NCBI GenBank assembly: GCA_029860345.1
Contig: JAOUBJ010000022.1
Coordinates: 1 to 48,542 of the forward strand
DNA from: Candidatus Zixiibacteriota bacterium
GTDB taxonomy: Bacteria > Zixibacteria > MSB-5A5 > GN15 > FEB-12
Direction: 5' to 3'
Length of the DNA: 48,542 bases
The notes under the pieces were generated by a model. That model had not been told where the DNA came from. It saw only the letters and a list, made by a program, of their open reading frames with translations, and ran no database searches. The position numbers and the translations under genes were made by a program. This document shows, piece after piece, positions 1-7,643 of the stretch (position 1 is the stretch's first letter; each line of letters opens with the position of its first letter).

Positions 1-3
1 GTA

Positions 4-19
4 TGTGACACAATTCACA
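4..19. promoter_or_regulatory. CRP/FNR-family-like operator, copy 1
   Basis: The sequence TGTGACACAATTCACA fits the CRP consensus TGTGA-N6-TCACA at all ten defined positions. It is part of a 19-base direct repeat whose second copy begins 99 bases downstream. Which regulator binds is unknown, because no CRP-family gene lies in the window. The adjacent gene is the DUF819 membrane protein. Confidence 0.5.
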
Positions 20-102
20 AACCAATTAAAACCAATAGCGACCAAATTCAGAGATAGCCCATACCCGCCTGAATATCCAGGTCCATGATGTTATGTAGAG
101 AT

Positions 103-118
103 TGTGACACAATTCACA
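103..118. promoter_or_regulatory. CRP/FNR-family-like operator, copy 2
   Basis: Second exact copy of TGTGACACAATTCACA, again inside the 19-base direct repeat. It sits 157 bases before the ATG of the DUF819 gene, a plausible activator position if a promoter lies between. No clear -35/-10 pair was recognised there. Confidence 0.5.
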
Positions 119-274
119 AACATCCGCATGCTGAGTGCCCAAATAGGTGACCCGGCCAGCCTTCTTCGGGCCAGCCAAATGGCGGTCGAGGCTTTTGGGG
201 AAACTCAAGTTTGCATTTTCCGGCTCGATTTGCTACCTTCGCCACATGCCCATTCCAACCCAAAAGGACATCTT

Positions 275-1450
275 ATGAACGATACGCTCATAACTTCGGC
301 GGCCGGAATTCTGGCCATTTTGGCCGGTGTAACCTCGCTGTTTTTCTTCCTTGAGAAAAAGACACAGTGGACGTTTTTCAACTATTTCCCGCCGCTGATT
401 TTTATTTATCTGATGCCGGTCGCCTTCTCCAATTCGGGCATTATCCCGACTCAGTCGCCGGTCTACGATTTCATGGGCAGCACTATTTTGCCGATGTTTT
501 TGCTCATTATGCTTTTGGAGGTCGATATCCTGGCCACAATTCGGGTCATGGGGAAGGGCGTATTCGTGATGCTGATTGGGACGCTGGGTGTTGTGATCGG
601 CGCGCCTATTGGATTCATGCTGGTGAAACATGGCCTGGGACCCGAAGCCTGGCGAGCCTTCGGCGCGCTGGCCGGGAGTTGGATTGGCGGGACCGGAAAT
701 ATGGCGGCGGTGGCCATTGCCTTCGATCTTGATGAAAGCACGCTCGATTTTGGCTACGCGGTGATTGCCGACAACGGCGTATATCTGGTTTGGCTACCGA
801 TTATGCTGGCCTCGAAAAGCCTGGCCGGCAAGTTCAACAAGTTCACCGGCGTCTCCAAAGGGCGACTGGAGCAGATGGAAAAAGCCGCCGCCGAGCTGAC
901 CGCCGATAAAGGGAAAGCTGAAATGAGGCACTATCTCTATCTGGCCTTTTTCGGGTTCGGCGTGACCGCAATTGCGACCTGGTTGGGGCAGATGCTGCCG
1001 CCGGTGCCGCCTGTGCTTTCGGCCAATACCTACAAGATTTTGATTGTGACCTTTGCCGGGATTGGCTTGTCGTTTACTCGGGCCAGCCGGATTCCCGGTT
1101 CTCACGCTTTGGCTATGGCGCTGGTCTATTTGTTTGTGGCTCGGATGGGGGCCAAAGCTGACTTGTCCAGCCTGGATGAGTCGGTTTTCTGGTTCTTGCT
1201 GGGGGCGTTTGTCTGGATATTCATTCATGGTGGTTTTTTGGTTGGAGCGGCGAAATTGTTCAAAGTCGATGTCCACACGGCGGCCATTGCTTCGGCGGCT
1301 AATATTGGTGGAGCGGCCTCGGCGCCGATTGTGGCGGCCCACCATAAACCGACTTTGGTACCGGTCTCAATTCTGATGGCCTTGCTGGGTTACGCAATCG
1401 GCAATCCGATGGCGATCCTGGCCGGGACACTTTGCAGGCTGGTGGGGTAG
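275..1450 (+). CDS. DUF819 family integral membrane protein
   Basis: A 391-residue polytopic membrane protein of the DUF819 (YjcL-like) family. It has about ten hydrophobic segments, among them LAILAGVTSLFFFLE near the N-terminus and ILMALLGYAIGNPMAILAG at the C-terminus. Glycine-rich stretches such as GSWIGGTGNMAAVAIAF (about residues 140-156) and a late AANIGGAASAPIVAA resemble the broken helices of carboxylate or peptidoglycan-fragment transporters, but the substrate is not known. The ATG at 275 is chosen because AAAAGGACA lies just upstream. The reading frame continues open to 104, but that stretch is not membrane-like and overlaps the operator region. The gene stands alone, and repeat-rich intergenic DNA follows it. 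Confidence 0.85.
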   Translation: MNDTLITSAAGILAILAGVTSLFFFLEKKTQWTFFNYFPPLIFIYLMPVAFSNSGIIPTQSPVYDFMGSTILPMFLLIMLLEVDILATIRVMGKGVFVMLIGTLGVVIGAPIGFMLVKHGLGPEAWRAFGALAGSWIGGTGNMAAVAIAFDLDESTLDFGYAVIADNGVYLVWLPIMLASKSLAGKFNKFTGVSKGRLEQMEKAAAELTADKGKAEMRHYLYLAFFGFGVTAIATWLGQMLPPVPPVLSANTYKILIVTFAGIGLSFTRASRIPGSHALAMALVYLFVARMGAKADLSSLDESVFWFLLGAFVWIFIHGGFLVGAAKLFKVDVHTAAIASAANIGGAASAPIVAAHHKPTLVPVSILMALLGYAIGNPMAILAGTLCRLVG

Positions 1451-1572
1451 GGGGGGATTCAGTTAGTGTGGCGTCAATAAGAGAGCTTAGATTGCCGCGT
1501 CGGACACAAGGTGCCCTCCTCGCAATAACGGAGCATAGCATGTCGAGGTTTATTAGACAACAAAACACGCCA

Positions 1573-1626
1573 GAGTCGTCATTGCGAGCGAGTCCGCCCA
1601 CGGCGGATGAGCGCGGCAATCTCATG
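1573..1626 (+). repeat. Dispersed intergenic repeat, family 2
   Basis: The block begins GAGTCGTCATTGCGAGCGAG and ends GCGGCAATCTCATG. An inverted, slightly shortened copy lies at 11716-11765, and a partial one at about 1490-1530. Its two ends are complementary (ATTGC..GCAAT with an inner CCGCC..GGCGG), so it can fold into a hairpin. The rest of the 1451-1649 gap holds no gene that I can support. Confidence 0.65.
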
Positions 1627-1649
1627 CTAATCCTCAACTGGGAGACTAC

Positions 1650-2135
1650 ATGCCCAAAAAATACTGGCTGTTAAAATCTGAACCGGACTGCTTCTCAATC
1701 GATCATCTGGCCGATGAGCCGAACCAAACCACCCACTGGGACGGCGTCCGCAATTATCAGGCCCGAAACATGCTCCGCGACGATATCAAAAAAGGGGACG
1801 AGGCGTTCTTTCACTATAGCGGCTCCAACCCGCCCGGAATCGCCGGGATCGTGAAAGTTGTCAAAAGCGGCTACCCAGATCACACCGCCATGGACCCCTC
1901 AAGCCAACACCCCGACCCCAAGCACACCAAAAACAACCCGATCTGGTACATGGTCGACGTTAAGTTTGTCCGCAAGTTCTCAGAAGTAATCTCACTCGCT
2001 ACGCTCAAACAGACGCCCGGTCTGGAAGAAATGGAAGTGTGCAGGCGAGGGAGTCGGTTGTCGATTCAGCCGGTGCGTCCGGAGGAGTGGAAGATCGTGC
2101 TGAAGCTGGCCAGGGGTTTCGACCTACAAGACTGA
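1650..2135 (+). CDS. EVE domain-containing protein
   Basis: A 161-residue protein that is a single EVE domain, related to PUA domains and to eukaryotic THYN1. The family hallmarks are visible: an opening KYWLLKSEPDCFSIDHL, then WDGVRNYQARNMLRD, then KGDEAFFHYSGSNPPGIAGI, and the late RRGSRLSIQPV. Known members bind modified bases in DNA or RNA through an aromatic cage. The tryptophan and asparagine of WDGVRNYQ are typical. Length equals the family norm for stand-alone bacterial members. The start ATG follows GGGAGACTAC. There is no obvious functional partner, and the downstream gene is on the other strand. Confidence 0.93.
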   Translation: MPKKYWLLKSEPDCFSIDHLADEPNQTTHWDGVRNYQARNMLRDDIKKGDEAFFHYSGSNPPGIAGIVKVVKSGYPDHTAMDPSSQHPDPKHTKNNPIWYMVDVKFVRKFSEVISLATLKQTPGLEEMEVCRRGSRLSIQPVRPEEWKIVLKLARGFDLQD

Positions 2136-2138
2136 AGT

Positions 2139-2164
2139 TCATCCTTCGACTCCGCTCAGGATGA
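2139..2164 (+). repeat. Dispersed palindromic repeat, family 1 (copy A)
   Basis: A 26-base self-complementary element of the form TCATCC-TTCGACTCCGCTCA-GGATGA. An exact reverse-complement copy lies at 47916-47941, and variants with compensated arm changes lie at 11673, 39210 and 48063. All copies are intergenic. Confidence 0.75.
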
Positions 2165-2293
2165 CACGGGCAAGCCGTGGTTTGCGCGCTACGCGCGGTG
2201 GCATCTACAGAAGTGTCAACCAGTGGTCTCGATCTCCAAGAATCTCTACTCAAGTGATCTGTAAGGCATGTGGAGCTCTGAAAGGTGGTTTGC

Positions 2294-3178
2294 CTAACAA
2301 GGCTGTCCGCAGCACTTTTTGAACTTCTTGCCGCTACCGCATGGGCAGGAATCGTTGCGACCGATTTTCGGGGACGGACGTACAAACGGCTCAGGTTCAT
2401 CCGGGAGTTCAGACGGCCAAGGATCTTTTGTGGTCAATAACTCATCATCAAGAGCATCCACTCGCGCGCCGAATTCCGGGTGATCAAAATCGATATCCTC
2501 ACGGAGTCGGACCAGCACTTCGCTACTATCAATGTAAGCGCCGACCATCGGGTCTCTCAGGCGGGCATAGAGCCCCCGTGGGTAGATTTCGAACTCGTTC
2601 AGATGTCGCGCAGTACTTCGGACATAGCGGTCAACCAAGGGCAGGAGTTCACGATCACCGTAACTGCCGATATAAATCAGGGCTAAGACTGTGTTGTAAG
2701 AAAAGAAACGTTGAAGGGCTTTTGTGATTCTCGGGTCACGCACTTCTATCTGCGACAGGATGTCCAGCCAGGCCGATGCCCGATCCGGATCGCTTTGATC
2801 CTCTTCGTATTTGGCATAGACGGGCTCAAACACCGGGGGACCGATCTTGGCCAGAGCCAGGAGAGTGGAGTCATACATGTCCAGCTCATCATTCTCCCTC
2901 ACGCTATCGAGAATCTTGACGAGTATGTCGATGGCGGCCTCGGCCTTCAGCGCGCCGAGAATGCGACATCCCTGAATGCACCCTCTTTCAAGAGCAGAAT
3001 CCCACGGTTCGTTTTTAATGGCCATCCGATGACACGCCTGTAGTTTGGCGATTAGAAACTGGATACAATGATCCCGCTCCGGGTACTCTCTCAGCTTCCT
3101 CAGGGATGAGTCTTTCGGGTCCTTGACGCTGACTGCTCGGAACAACTGCTCGAGCTTGGTGTTTTTTGTATCTGTCAT
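2294..3178 (-). CDS. HEAT-like helical protein with C-terminal SEC-C motif
   Basis: A 294-residue protein whose last 25 residues contain [19 protein letters not shown], the SEC-C zinc-binding motif (CXCX8CC type) best known from the SecA C-terminus, where it contacts SecB and ribosomes. The preceding 240 residues look alpha-helical with HEAT-like pairing ([49 protein letters not shown]), as in several bacterial SEC-C proteins of unknown role. No signal peptide is visible, so it is probably cytosolic. The start is supported by GAGGA about 11 bases upstream. The function of the helical part is not known. Confidence 0.85.
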   Translation of the reverse strand: MTDTKNTKLEQLFRAVSVKDPKDSSLRKLREYPERDHCIQFLIAKLQACHRMAIKNEPWDSALERGCIQGCRILGALKAEAAIDILVKILDSVRENDELDMYDSTLLALAKIGPPVFEPVYAKYEEDQSDPDRASAWLDILSQIEVRDPRITKALQRFFSYNTVLALIYIGSYGDRELLPLVDRYVRSTARHLNEFEIYPRGLYARLRDPMVGAYIDSSEVLVRLREDIDFDHPEFGARVDALDDELLTTKDPWPSELPDEPEPFVRPSPKIGRNDSCPCGSGKKFKKCCGQPC

Positions 3179-3254
3179 AATGGTTCTGTCCTCACAAATT
3201 CTCGACGCCCAGTGCGCAATCTAATCAGATCAGATGCGCCCAGCAACCGTCAAT

Positions 3255-3926
3255 TCACTCCTCAACCTGGCCGACCATGGGGACGAAGCGGACCTCATAG
3301 AGCGTGCTGCGCTTGAGGCCGTCTGATTCCCTGGTCAACCTGGTCAGAAACTGGCGGCCATAGGCATCGGTGGTCAACGGAATAATAATGGTGCCGCCAA
3401 CCGCCAATTGCGCTATCAGAGGTTCTGGTAGTTTGGGCGCTGCGGCCGTGACGATGATGCCGTCATACGGTGATCTCTCCGGCCAGCCGAGAAAACCATC
3501 GCGAACGTCGGTGTGCACGTTGCGACAGCCGAGTTTTTTCAGGATACGTCGCGCCTTGTCGGTCAACTCGGGAATGACCTCGACCGAGTACACTTCCTTG
3601 GCCAGGTCGGAGAGTATTGCCGTCTGGTAGCCACAACCGGTGCCGATTTCCAATACTCGTGACGTATCTCTTAGCCTCAACGCCTGGGTCATCGAGGCAA
3701 CGATGTATGGCTGGGAGATTGTCTGGCCGTGTCCGATCTGCAACGGACCGTCCGAGTATGCTTCGTCCTGTCGTTTGGGCGGCACGAAAAGATGACGTGG
3801 AATCCTGAGCATGCTGTTCAGCACGTTCGTGTCCGTGATGTCACGGCTCTTCAGTTGGTCATCGACCATTCGGCGACGCTGTTCGTCGAAGGAGATACTG
3901 CTGTTGTAGCTTCGTCGTTTTTTCAT
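3255..3926 (-). CDS. pcm: Protein-L-isoaspartate O-methyltransferase
   Basis: A 223-residue cytosolic SAM-dependent methyltransferase that starts repair of L-isoaspartyl residues in damaged proteins. The SAM-binding motif I is VLEIGTGCGYQTAIL (residues 91-105). It is preceded by the PCMT signature IGHGQTISQPYIVASM (64-79) and followed by VYSVEVIPEL (motif post I) and YDGIIVTAAAP (motif II). Length matches the family. The gene lies 76 bases after the SEC-C gene start on the same strand and may be cotranscribed with it. The start is preceded by GGCAGGCAAGAC. The assignment is firm. Confidence 0.95.
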   Translation of the reverse strand: MKKRRSYNSSISFDEQRRRMVDDQLKSRDITDTNVLNSMLRIPRHLFVPPKRQDEAYSDGPLQIGHGQTISQPYIVASMTQALRLRDTSRVLEIGTGCGYQTAILSDLAKEVYSVEVIPELTDKARRILKKLGCRNVHTDVRDGFLGWPERSPYDGIIVTAAAPKLPEPLIAQLAVGGTIIIPLTTDAYGRQFLTRLTRESDGLKRSTLYEVRFVPMVGQVEE

Positions 3927-4033
3927 GTCTTGCCTGCCGGGTCATTATACGTGATGCAGGCTGGAGTTGTCAGGTGGAAAAATGGAGGCAGGCACCAATC
4001 GTGATTTCGACCTGCTCAAGACTAAAGAAGAGC

Positions 4034-4062
4034 TTGACTGATTCCGAAAACGGCATTACTTA
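4034..4062 (+). promoter_or_regulatory. Candidate sigma70-type promoter of tRNA-His
   Basis: TTGACT (4034-4039), 17 bases, TACTTA (4057-4062). The predicted transcription start falls a few bases before the mature tRNA end at 4073. The -10 box is weak, so the call rests mostly on position. Confidence 0.4.
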
Positions 4063-4072
4063 GGCTGATACT

Positions 4073-4146
4073 GCTGGGGTAGTTCAGTTGGTTAGAACGC
4101 CTGATTGTGGATCAGGAGGTCGGCGGTTCAAGTCCGCCCCCCAGTA
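4073..4146 (+). tRNA. tRNA-His (GTG), atypical acceptor end
   Basis: The cloverleaf folds by hand. The acceptor is GCTGGGG/CCCCAGT with a G1-U72 wobble. The D stem is GTTC/GAAC, the anticodon stem CCTGA/TCAGG with loop TTGTGGA and anticodon GTG at 4107-4109. The T arm is GGCGG-TTCAAGT-CCGCC. CCA is not encoded. The base before position 1 is T (not G), and the discriminator at 4146 is A. Most bacterial tRNA-His genes encode G-1 opposite C73. The G1-U72/A73 set seen here is the one known from alphaproteobacteria that lost G-1. Confidence 0.95.
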
Positions 4147-4292
4147 CTTACTTATCCTGAGAATCAGCCCCCTACCCACCCTGGGATAAGTCCGCCGGCC
4201 TTCACTTTAGCCGCTTCTTTGCTGCTCCAGAAGGATCAGTCGGGCAGTCAAGGAATCGCCGCACCAGCCGATAAATCCCAGTGTAAACTATT

Positions 4293-4306
4293 TCGCGATA
4301 TCGCGA
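4293..4306. promoter_or_regulatory. 14-base perfect palindrome before the PAS-LuxR gene
   Basis: TCGCGATATCGCGA is a perfect palindrome ending 18 bases before the chosen ATG at 4325. It overlaps the place where the leader or ribosome site of the regulator should be, so it could be an autoregulatory operator. No matching second copy was noticed in the window. Confidence 0.35.
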
Positions 4307-4324
4307 TACACGCATGCGGACAAC

Positions 4325-6253
4325 ATGACAATAGACAACCAGGCCCAACGCAGTGCTCACCATTTGCAGCAATCCGGTTTTGTGCCGACCTGTTGTGCTT
4401 CAGATGAAGCTCAGGCTGCATCTTCTTCAATCGAAGATCTGGAGCATTACCTGGCAAGCATGTCGGTGCGTTTGGCCAGAATCGATCACAATCTGGCCGG
4501 GGACCACTTCCGGTCGGATATTGAGGCCATCGGCCGAATCGTTGGCGCCGATGCCGCCTATCTGACCTGGCTTGACGACAAGCAATCTTCAGTCTCTGAG
4601 AGTTCCGTTTGGTCAAGTGATGACCGCTTGCCGTTCTCGGCGGAAGCGGGGATGGCGATCGACGATCTTCCGTTCTCACTGACGAAATTTCGATGGTTCG
4701 ACCGACAGCACGAGCAGGAAGCAATCGAGTTAATGACCTCGGGAATGAAGGATCGTGAACGACTGTTCCAACAGACCGCAGTTAACTCGCTGGTCAACAT
4801 TCCGCTGGTAAACATCAGGGGTGCAGTCGGTGCTATCGGCTTTGTGACCTGGTCACCGTCTGAACCGTGGTCGGAGAGCACCGTGTCCCTTCTGAGGCTG
4901 GCCGGTCAGACCCTGTTGGTTACACGTGAACAGATACTCCTCCACGGGAACCTGACCCAAACCGCAGACAACTTCCGAGCCATGGTGGACTACGCCCACG
5001 ACTGGGAGGATTGGATAGGCGCAGACGGTCGTCCCCAATATATCAATCCAGCCGTCGAACGGGTAACAGGGTATACACCCGACGAGTGTATGTCCATGAA
5101 GGGCTATCCGATGCCACTGATTCACGAGGAGGATCGTGGCAAAGTTGCGACTGAGTTCAGTACGGCCATCGACGGGTCTTCGGGCACAGATTACAGATTT
5201 CGCATACGCAAAAAGGACGGAACCGAATGGTGGATGACGGCATCCTGGCGACAGATTTCCGACAAAAACGGAACTGCCTGCGGTTTTCGCGTGAGTCTCC
5301 GGGACGCATCGCGGCAGGTAGAAAAAGAGCGGCAACTGGCTGACAGCGAAAAGACGCTGCGAACGCTGATTGACTCGATGGTTGATTCAGCCGTTCTGTT
5401 CGATACCAAGGGGTCGATTAAGGCAGTTAACGAGGTTTTCTCCGGACATTTCGACACCACCCCGGCCGACATGATCGGCAAAAATCTCTTTTCACTACTT
5501 CCGGCTGAAATAGCAGAAGATCGCCGTCGCCTGGCCGATCAGGTCATTCGTACCGGGCAGAGGGCTCATTATGAGAGCAATGTTTTCGGCGTGTGTCTAA
5601 TGGTAACCGCCGTTCCGATCCTGGATGTCGAGGGAGGAGTGACCGGGCTGGTGGTTTTTGCTCGGGATGTGACGGAATTCAAGGCAATTGAAGAAGAACT
5701 CATGAGGTCGCAGGATCGTTTGGAGAGGCTGGTCGAAGAGCGCACATCGGAACTGGCTGCCGCCCACGAAGCACTTTGTGTCGAACGAGCGAATCTCGAA
5801 CAGAAAAATCTGGCCCTGCAGGAATTGCTGTCGCACATTAAGAACGGACGAACCGAAGTCGTGGATCAGATTCGCACCAATATCGACAAGATAGCCGTGC
5901 CGATTCTGGAAGCTGTGGAAGCGTGCAGCAATCCCTCCACCTGCCATTCGATCTCCTTGTTGAGAAACTGTCTGGATAACATCACCTCTCCTTTCATCAG
6001 TGAAATAGAAAAGTCATGTTCACGACTTACGCCCAGAGAGCTGGAAGTATGCAACATGGTCAAAAACGGTTTCTCCAGCAAACAGATAGCATCTGTGTTA
6101 CATATTTCCCCGCAGACAGTCCTCAGACAGCGCAAGCTGATACGCAAGAAACTGAGCATATCGGGTAAAAAGATCAACCTGGAAACATTCCTGAGATCAC
6201 AATCGCCCGAACTACCCGCTGTCGGCGACGAAGAGCTCACCTCAACTGCCTGA
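4325..6253 (+). CDS. Soluble GAF-PAS-PAS sensor with LuxR-type HTH output
   Basis: A 642-residue protein with no signal peptide or membrane segment. Residues about 40-205 look like a GAF domain. Two PAS domains follow at about 215-335 (DGRPQYINPAVERVTGYTPD, then RFRIRKKDGTEWWMTASWR) and 345-455 (DTKGSIKAVNEVFSGHF). A coiled coil lies at about 458-510. A LuxR/GerE helix-turn-helix closes the protein (LTPRELEVCNMVKNGFSSKQ, then TVLRQRKLIRKKLSI, about 570-615). It therefore probably binds DNA directly in response to a cytoplasmic signal, without a kinase. The first ATG is used although no clear ribosome site precedes it. The next genes on the strand are a porin, a binding protein and a chemoreceptor, which are candidate targets (inference). 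Confidence 0.85.
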   Translation: MTIDNQAQRSAHHLQQSGFVPTCCASDEAQAASSSIEDLEHYLASMSVRLARIDHNLAGDHFRSDIEAIGRIVGADAAYLTWLDDKQSSVSESSVWSSDDRLPFSAEAGMAIDDLPFSLTKFRWFDRQHEQEAIELMTSGMKDRERLFQQTAVNSLVNIPLVNIRGAVGAIGFVTWSPSEPWSESTVSLLRLAGQTLLVTREQILLHGNLTQTADNFRAMVDYAHDWEDWIGADGRPQYINPAVERVTGYTPDECMSMKGYPMPLIHEEDRGKVATEFSTAIDGSSGTDYRFRIRKKDGTEWWMTASWRQISDKNGTACGFRVSLRDASRQVEKERQLADSEKTLRTLIDSMVDSAVLFDTKGSIKAVNEVFSGHFDTTPADMIGKNLFSLLPAEIAEDRRRLADQVIRTGQRAHYESNVFGVCLMVTAVPILDVEGGVTGLVVFARDVTEFKAIEEELMRSQDRLERLVEERTSELAAAHEALCVERANLEQKNLALQELLSHIKNGRTEVVDQIRTNIDKIAVPILEAVEACSNPSTCHSISLLRNCLDNITSPFISEIEKSCSRLTPRELEVCNMVKNGFSSKQIASVLHISPQTVLRQRKLIRKKLSISGKKINLETFLRSQSPELPAVGDEELTSTA

Positions 6254-6277
6254 CACACATTCTGTTAGTCTCCTTTG

Positions 6278-6292
6278 GGGTACGTCGCTTGC
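6278..6292 (+). promoter_or_regulatory. Candidate sigma54 (-24/-12) promoter before the porin operon
   Basis: GGGTACGTCGCTTGC matches the sigma54 consensus TGGCACG-N4-TTGC at nine of eleven defined positions, with GG and GC exactly ten bases apart. It would give a leader of about 125 bases before the porin ATG. A 7-bp hairpin TTTGGGG/CCCCAAA overlaps it. No sigma54 activator is encoded nearby, which weakens the call. Confidence 0.35.
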
Positions 6293-6428
6293 CCCAAAAA
6301 CACCCTTCTGTATACCCTCAAGCGGAAACAGCCTGTTTCGATAACCCCAGCAAAGGGAATCGAACATAGAAACAATCTGCACACGCCGAAGACGGCGGTG
6401 TCTACGCGGACAACAGGAGGTACGAATC

Positions 6429-7595
6429 ATGAGAGCAAAGCATTGTATGACGATCAGTCTGCTCTGCCTGCTGGCCCTGGCCACGACGGCGATGGCCGAG
6501 AAGCCTTCGATTGACTTGGATTGGTACGGGTATGTCAAACTTGATGCATCCTATGACCAGAATCCGACCAGTCACGGCAATTTTGTCATGTGGGTTAAGC
6601 CCCAATCACTTCAACAGGATAACTCGCAATTCAACATGACCCACAAGTCGACTCGCTTTGGGTTGAAAGCAGCTGGCAAAGGTTACGAGCGCGTAACCGT
6701 AGGCGGTAAGTTGGAGTTCGACATGTATGGAAGCGGCGGTACGGAAAACAAAGCCATGTTGCTCCTGCGTCATGCCTACTTCACGGTGAAGGCGGGTCGT
6801 GTTATGTTGTTGGCCGGGCAGAGTTGGGATTTGATCTCACCGCTGAACCCGTCCACGCTCAATTACCCTGTCATGTGGGGTGGCGGCAACATCCAGTATC
6901 GACGCCCGCAGGTCAGCCTTTTCTACACCATGGCGTCTAACGAATCGACCAATGTGACTGCCGCGGCCGGTTTTTTCCGCACCATCGGCAGCGACTTGAC
7001 GCCAACCTTCTCTCTGGCCACGGGCGAGGCGGCTGATGGCATCGATGACGGCACCGATGCAGCCGTGCCGTCCTTCCAGGGTCGGTTGGACGTTAAACAT
7101 AAGTTCGAGTCCGGCACCTCCCTGCGTGTAGGCGTTTCGGGCCTCTGGGGTCAGTTGAAGTCGGAGACCAACCAAGGCAACTCCGAAAAATATGAATCTT
7201 CAGGATTGATGGGCCACTTGATGGTCAGTCTGGCCAACGGCGCAGGTTTTTCAGGTGAGTTTTTCTCAGGTTCCAACCTCGGGTCCTACTTCGGTGGCGT
7301 GTTGAACGGCAATCGGATCGATGGTCTGAAGGCCAAAGGTGGTTGGGTATCAGCTTGGGTCAAGCCGCACAAGAAAGTGAAACTCACCAGCGGATTCGGT
7401 ATGGACGATCCGGACGATGCCGATCTCGGTCCCGGTAACCGTTCCAAGAACCAAGCCTTTTTCGGCAACCTGAAGTACACGTTGGTGCCGGCAGTCACGC
7501 TGGGCGTTGAAGTGTCACAATGGGAAACGAGCTATCTGGATGCCGACGCAGCCAAAGCGACGCGCGTTGAATCATCCTTCATTTTGAATTTCTAA
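6429..7595 (+). CDS. Outer-membrane porin, DcaP-like
   Basis: A 388-residue protein with a signal peptide (cleavage near AMA-EK, residue 23), alternating beta-strand pattern throughout and a C-terminal Phe (SSFILNF), the signature of BAM-inserted barrels. The opening DWYGYVKLDASYDQN and the segment TRFGLKAAGKGYERVTVGGK followed by LRHAYFTVKAGRVMLLAGQ match DcaP-like trimeric porins, which pass small anionic or dicarboxylate solutes. A strong ribosome site, AGGAGGT, lies eight bases before the ATG. The gene is followed after 48 bases by a periplasmic binding protein, suggesting that the two handle the same solute. The substrate cannot be read from the sequence. Confidence 0.8.
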   Translation: MRAKHCMTISLLCLLALATTAMAEKPSIDLDWYGYVKLDASYDQNPTSHGNFVMWVKPQSLQQDNSQFNMTHKSTRFGLKAAGKGYERVTVGGKLEFDMYGSGGTENKAMLLLRHAYFTVKAGRVMLLAGQSWDLISPLNPSTLNYPVMWGGGNIQYRRPQVSLFYTMASNESTNVTAAAGFFRTIGSDLTPTFSLATGEAADGIDDGTDAAVPSFQGRLDVKHKFESGTSLRVGVSGLWGQLKSETNQGNSEKYESSGLMGHLMVSLANGAGFSGEFFSGSNLGSYFGGVLNGNRIDGLKAKGGWVSAWVKPHKKVKLTSGFGMDDPDDADLGPGNRSKNQAFFGNLKYTLVPAVTLGVEVSQWETSYLDADAAKATRVESSFILNF

Positions 7596-7643
7596 GGACG
7601 ACAAAGTCCTGTTTGAAGACATGTGAAAAGAAAGGTAAGACTG

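Noticed and set aside
4151-4190. Terminator after tRNA-His
   Set aside because: CTTATCC/GGATAAG pair over a 26-base loop without a U-tract.
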